From the IMG/VR virus record IMGVR_UViG_3300009108_000010, positions 1 through 59,571 of that record: a stretch of 59,571 nucleotides of DNA. One strand, 5' to 3'. This DNA comes from a virus. The notes beneath the pieces are model-generated. The model worked only from the letters and a program-made list of their open reading frames with translations, made no database searches and had not been told where the DNA came from. Position numbers and translations under genes: made by a program. This document shows, piece by piece, positions 58,000-59,571 of the stretch (within the stretch, counting starts at the first letter, position 1; every line of letters begins with the position of its first letter).

Positions 58000-58223
58000 A
58001 AAAGAGTGAATATTTTAAATTTATTAATGATAGTACCTATATAGGTAATATAAATTCAGGACAGGTTATACCTCCTAATATGTATAATTCACAAGAAACT
58101 GTCAAACCTATAGCAGACTCTTCAAAAATAGTGTATAATAGTAATAGTAATTTTATTGCAGATAATACTAAACCACAATCTAATTATATGAATGTAAAGA
58201 ATAATGTACAGAAAAATATATAG
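57981..58223 (+). CDS. Small Asn-rich protein, 80 aa
   Basis: The product starts MGKFKLKKSEYFKFINDSTY and is rich in Asn, Ser and Ile. It overlaps the genes on both sides by about 20 bp. No motif is recognised. Confidence 0.55.
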   Translation: MGKFKLKKSEYFKFINDSTYIGNINSGQVIPPNMYNSQETVKPIADSSKIVYNSNSNFIADNTKPQSNYMNVKNNVQKNI

Positions 58224-59571
58224 ACAAGAAGGAGGACTAGCTGAAGAAGGGTATCGTGCCCAACTACGTCAAGCTAGAGAGAAAGCTATTGAAGATTGGA
58301 ATAGACGTACTAAAGGAGAAGTAGCACAAAAAGTAAGAACACCTGTACGTAAACCTCCAATATCACAAAGAATTAAAAAAGGTATTAGTAGTTTAGTGCC
58401 TGATACTGTTAAAAATATTGCAGCAATTCCTATAAATGTATTTAACGCTTTAGGAGGAGGTGATACAGGATATATGTCACCTGAAATGATAGAAGCTACA
58501 CGACAAGCTGCATTAAATGCTATAGAAAGAACTGGTCAAGATAAAAATGTAACAATGGATTATATGGATTATATAGGTGCTCCTGATTATTTAGATGCAG
58601 GAAGATATGGTGGAGGTTTTCCTCAAATTTTTAAAGAAGGGGGTACTGGAGCAGGAGCTGCTTCTCTTACATTTGGAGGAGCTACTGTTAATAAAGATCC
58701 AGCAACAGGTGAAATTTCTTTTACTCCTGGAAGTGGTGATTATGATATGTCTGATAATAACCCAATTTGGTTAGGAGGTCTTCCAGGTTGGTTAGGATTA
58801 TCTGATAAAAATCCTATGAATGTTCCTATGGAATCTTTTATTGATCCTGATTATACTGCAGCAAAACAATTAGGAGATATAGAAGCACAAGTAGATCCAT
58901 ATGATCAAGGACTAGCAAGTTTACCAGAAGCTCAAGCAGATGAACCATGGTATACTGACGATTGGGATACATTTGTAAGTAAACGTAGAGAAGATCCAGA
59001 TACTGATTTACAATATAGAGGTCCTGAAGTTTCTTATGTACCAGAAGCTCAAGTTCAAATTCCAAATAAAGGTCTATATTTTTTTAATCCTGGTGATCTA
59101 GCAGATGTACCAAAAGCTCAAACTGAACAACCATTTAAGTCAGATATAACTATACAACAACCCACAGGATGGGAAGGAACAGGATATGGACAACCAAGTC
59201 CTCAACAAATAGAGAAGTGGAATGCAATCGTAACTTCAGCTGATCTTGAGTGGGCTATGAACCAATATGCATTAGACAATATAAGTCAACCACAACCTAC
59301 AGGATGGGAAGGAACAGGATATGGAGGACTAGCAGATTTACAAGCATCATTAACCAATTATCCAACAGGTTCAATTTATTTTCTAGATCCAACAGGTCGT
59401 ATTTATCCAGGTCATCAATCACAGGATACTATAGATACTATAAACTTAAGTTTAGGTGGTTATAAAGATATACCATACTCAACTCAACTAGAATCAGGAT
59501 TTGGAGGAATGGATAATCCATACAGTCTAGATGAATATTATAGAGTTCATGCACAACCCACAGGATTTGAA
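58204..59571 (+). CDS. Virion protein, at least 456 aa, runs off the right edge
   Basis: The open frame starts at ATG 58204 and has no stop before the end. The N-terminus is basic (RKIYRQEGGLAEEGYRAQLR) with a Gly-Gly motif. The centre has an ALGGGDTGYMSPEMIEATRQ segment, followed by repeated short motifs (PEAQ three times, QPTGWEGTGYG twice). It resembles the composition of the fragment at 1-113. The frame of the two edges differs by one base if joined directly, so sequence is probably missing. Confidence 0.7.
   Translation, partial: MYRKIYRQEGGLAEEGYRAQLRQAREKAIEDWNRRTKGEVAQKVRTPVRKPPISQRIKKGISSLVPDTVKNIAAIPINVFNALGGGDTGYMSPEMIEATRQAALNAIERTGQDKNVTMDYMDYIGAPDYLDAGRYGGGFPQIFKEGGTGAGAASLTFGGATVNKDPATGEISFTPGSGDYDMSDNNPIWLGGLPGWLGLSDKNPMNVPMESFIDPDYTAAKQLGDIEAQVDPYDQGLASLPEAQADEPWYTDDWDTFVSKRREDPDTDLQYRGPEVSYVPEAQVQIPNKGLYFFNPGDLADVPKAQTEQPFKSDITIQQPTGWEGTGYGQPSPQQIEKWNAIVTSADLEWAMNQYALDNISQPQPTGWEGTGYGGLADLQASLTNYPTGSIYFLDPTGRIYPGHQSQDTIDTINLSLGGYKDIPYSTQLESGFGGMDNPYSLDEYYRVHAQPTGFE

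Noticed and set aside
59250-59465. 71-aa plus-strand frame near the right edge
   Set aside because: It lies in another frame inside the long open virion gene, has no ribosome binding site and a Ser/Arg-rich shadow composition.
1-59571. Temperate phage lifestyle
   Set aside because: No integrase, excisionase or recognisable repressor was found; the operator array alone does not show lysogeny.

Overview
This AT-rich window looks like the nearly complete genome of a tailed, probably podovirus-like, lytic marine phage. The evidence is a full head, connector and tail module, a T7-style replication module (family A DNA polymerase, primase-helicase, gp2.5-like ssDNA-binding protein, endonuclease VII-like nuclease, PD-(D/E)XK exonuclease), and long virion proteins of the DNA-ejection type. 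I see no integrase, no phage RNA polymerase and no tRNA. Promoters have the sigma70 form, so the host RNA polymerase is probably used throughout. The host is inferred only from the low-GC composition and gene content: an AT-rich marine alphaproteobacterium, or a methylotroph such as the OM43 type, given the PqqA-like peptide.

Layout. Positions 1-11728 (+) continue the late operon: the end of one virion gene, three large virion proteins (799, 652 and about 1442 aa) and a group of membrane or secreted proteins, with a tiny cysteine-rich metallothionein-like gene among them. Positions 11729-34920 (-) are a long leftward early/middle block. In order of transcription it holds a cluster of about 20 very small unknown genes, a glycosyltransferase-methyltransferase protein, an ssDNA-binding protein fused to a GIY-YIG nuclease, a SleB-type cell-wall hydrolase, primase-helicase, DNA polymerase, endonuclease VII, a nuclease-like protein, ssDNA-binding protein, exonuclease, a GIY-YIG homing endonuclease, class II ribonucleotide reductase, Hsp20, three more glycosyltransferase or methyltransferase genes, small membrane proteins and a probable small terminase. 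Between 34920 and 35128 lies a divergent control region with a mirror-symmetric array of ATAGG/CCTAT half-sites. Positions 35128-36388 (+) carry a short rightward operon ending in a strong terminator. A gene-free stretch of about 0.6 kb follows, ending in a consensus promoter.

Positions 37065-59571 (+) are the late genes: large terminase, an ADP-ribosyltransferase-like protein, portal, a PqqA-like peptide, GroES-like co-chaperonin, scaffold, capsid proteins, head-tail adaptors, Lys/Arg-tailed small proteins, a LysM protein, holin candidates, fibre proteins, tail nozzle and a last virion gene that runs off the right edge. The last gene and the fragment at position 1 may be two ends of one gene, so the molecule is probably circular or circularly permuted and opened here, with at least one base missing.

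The most notable points are a 24-aa PqqA homologue lying between portal and groES, an 8-cysteine 36-aa peptide, the operator array, the ssDNA-binding/GIY-YIG fusion that keeps an internal ribosome binding site, a duplicated glycosyltransferase-methyltransferase whose longer copy looks degenerate and has gained a Maf-like (DUF115) domain, and a structured leader RNA at 29315-29391. Small genes were found by reading for start codons, Shine-Dalgarno sequences and stop/start overlaps. Family names come from recognised motifs, not from database searches.
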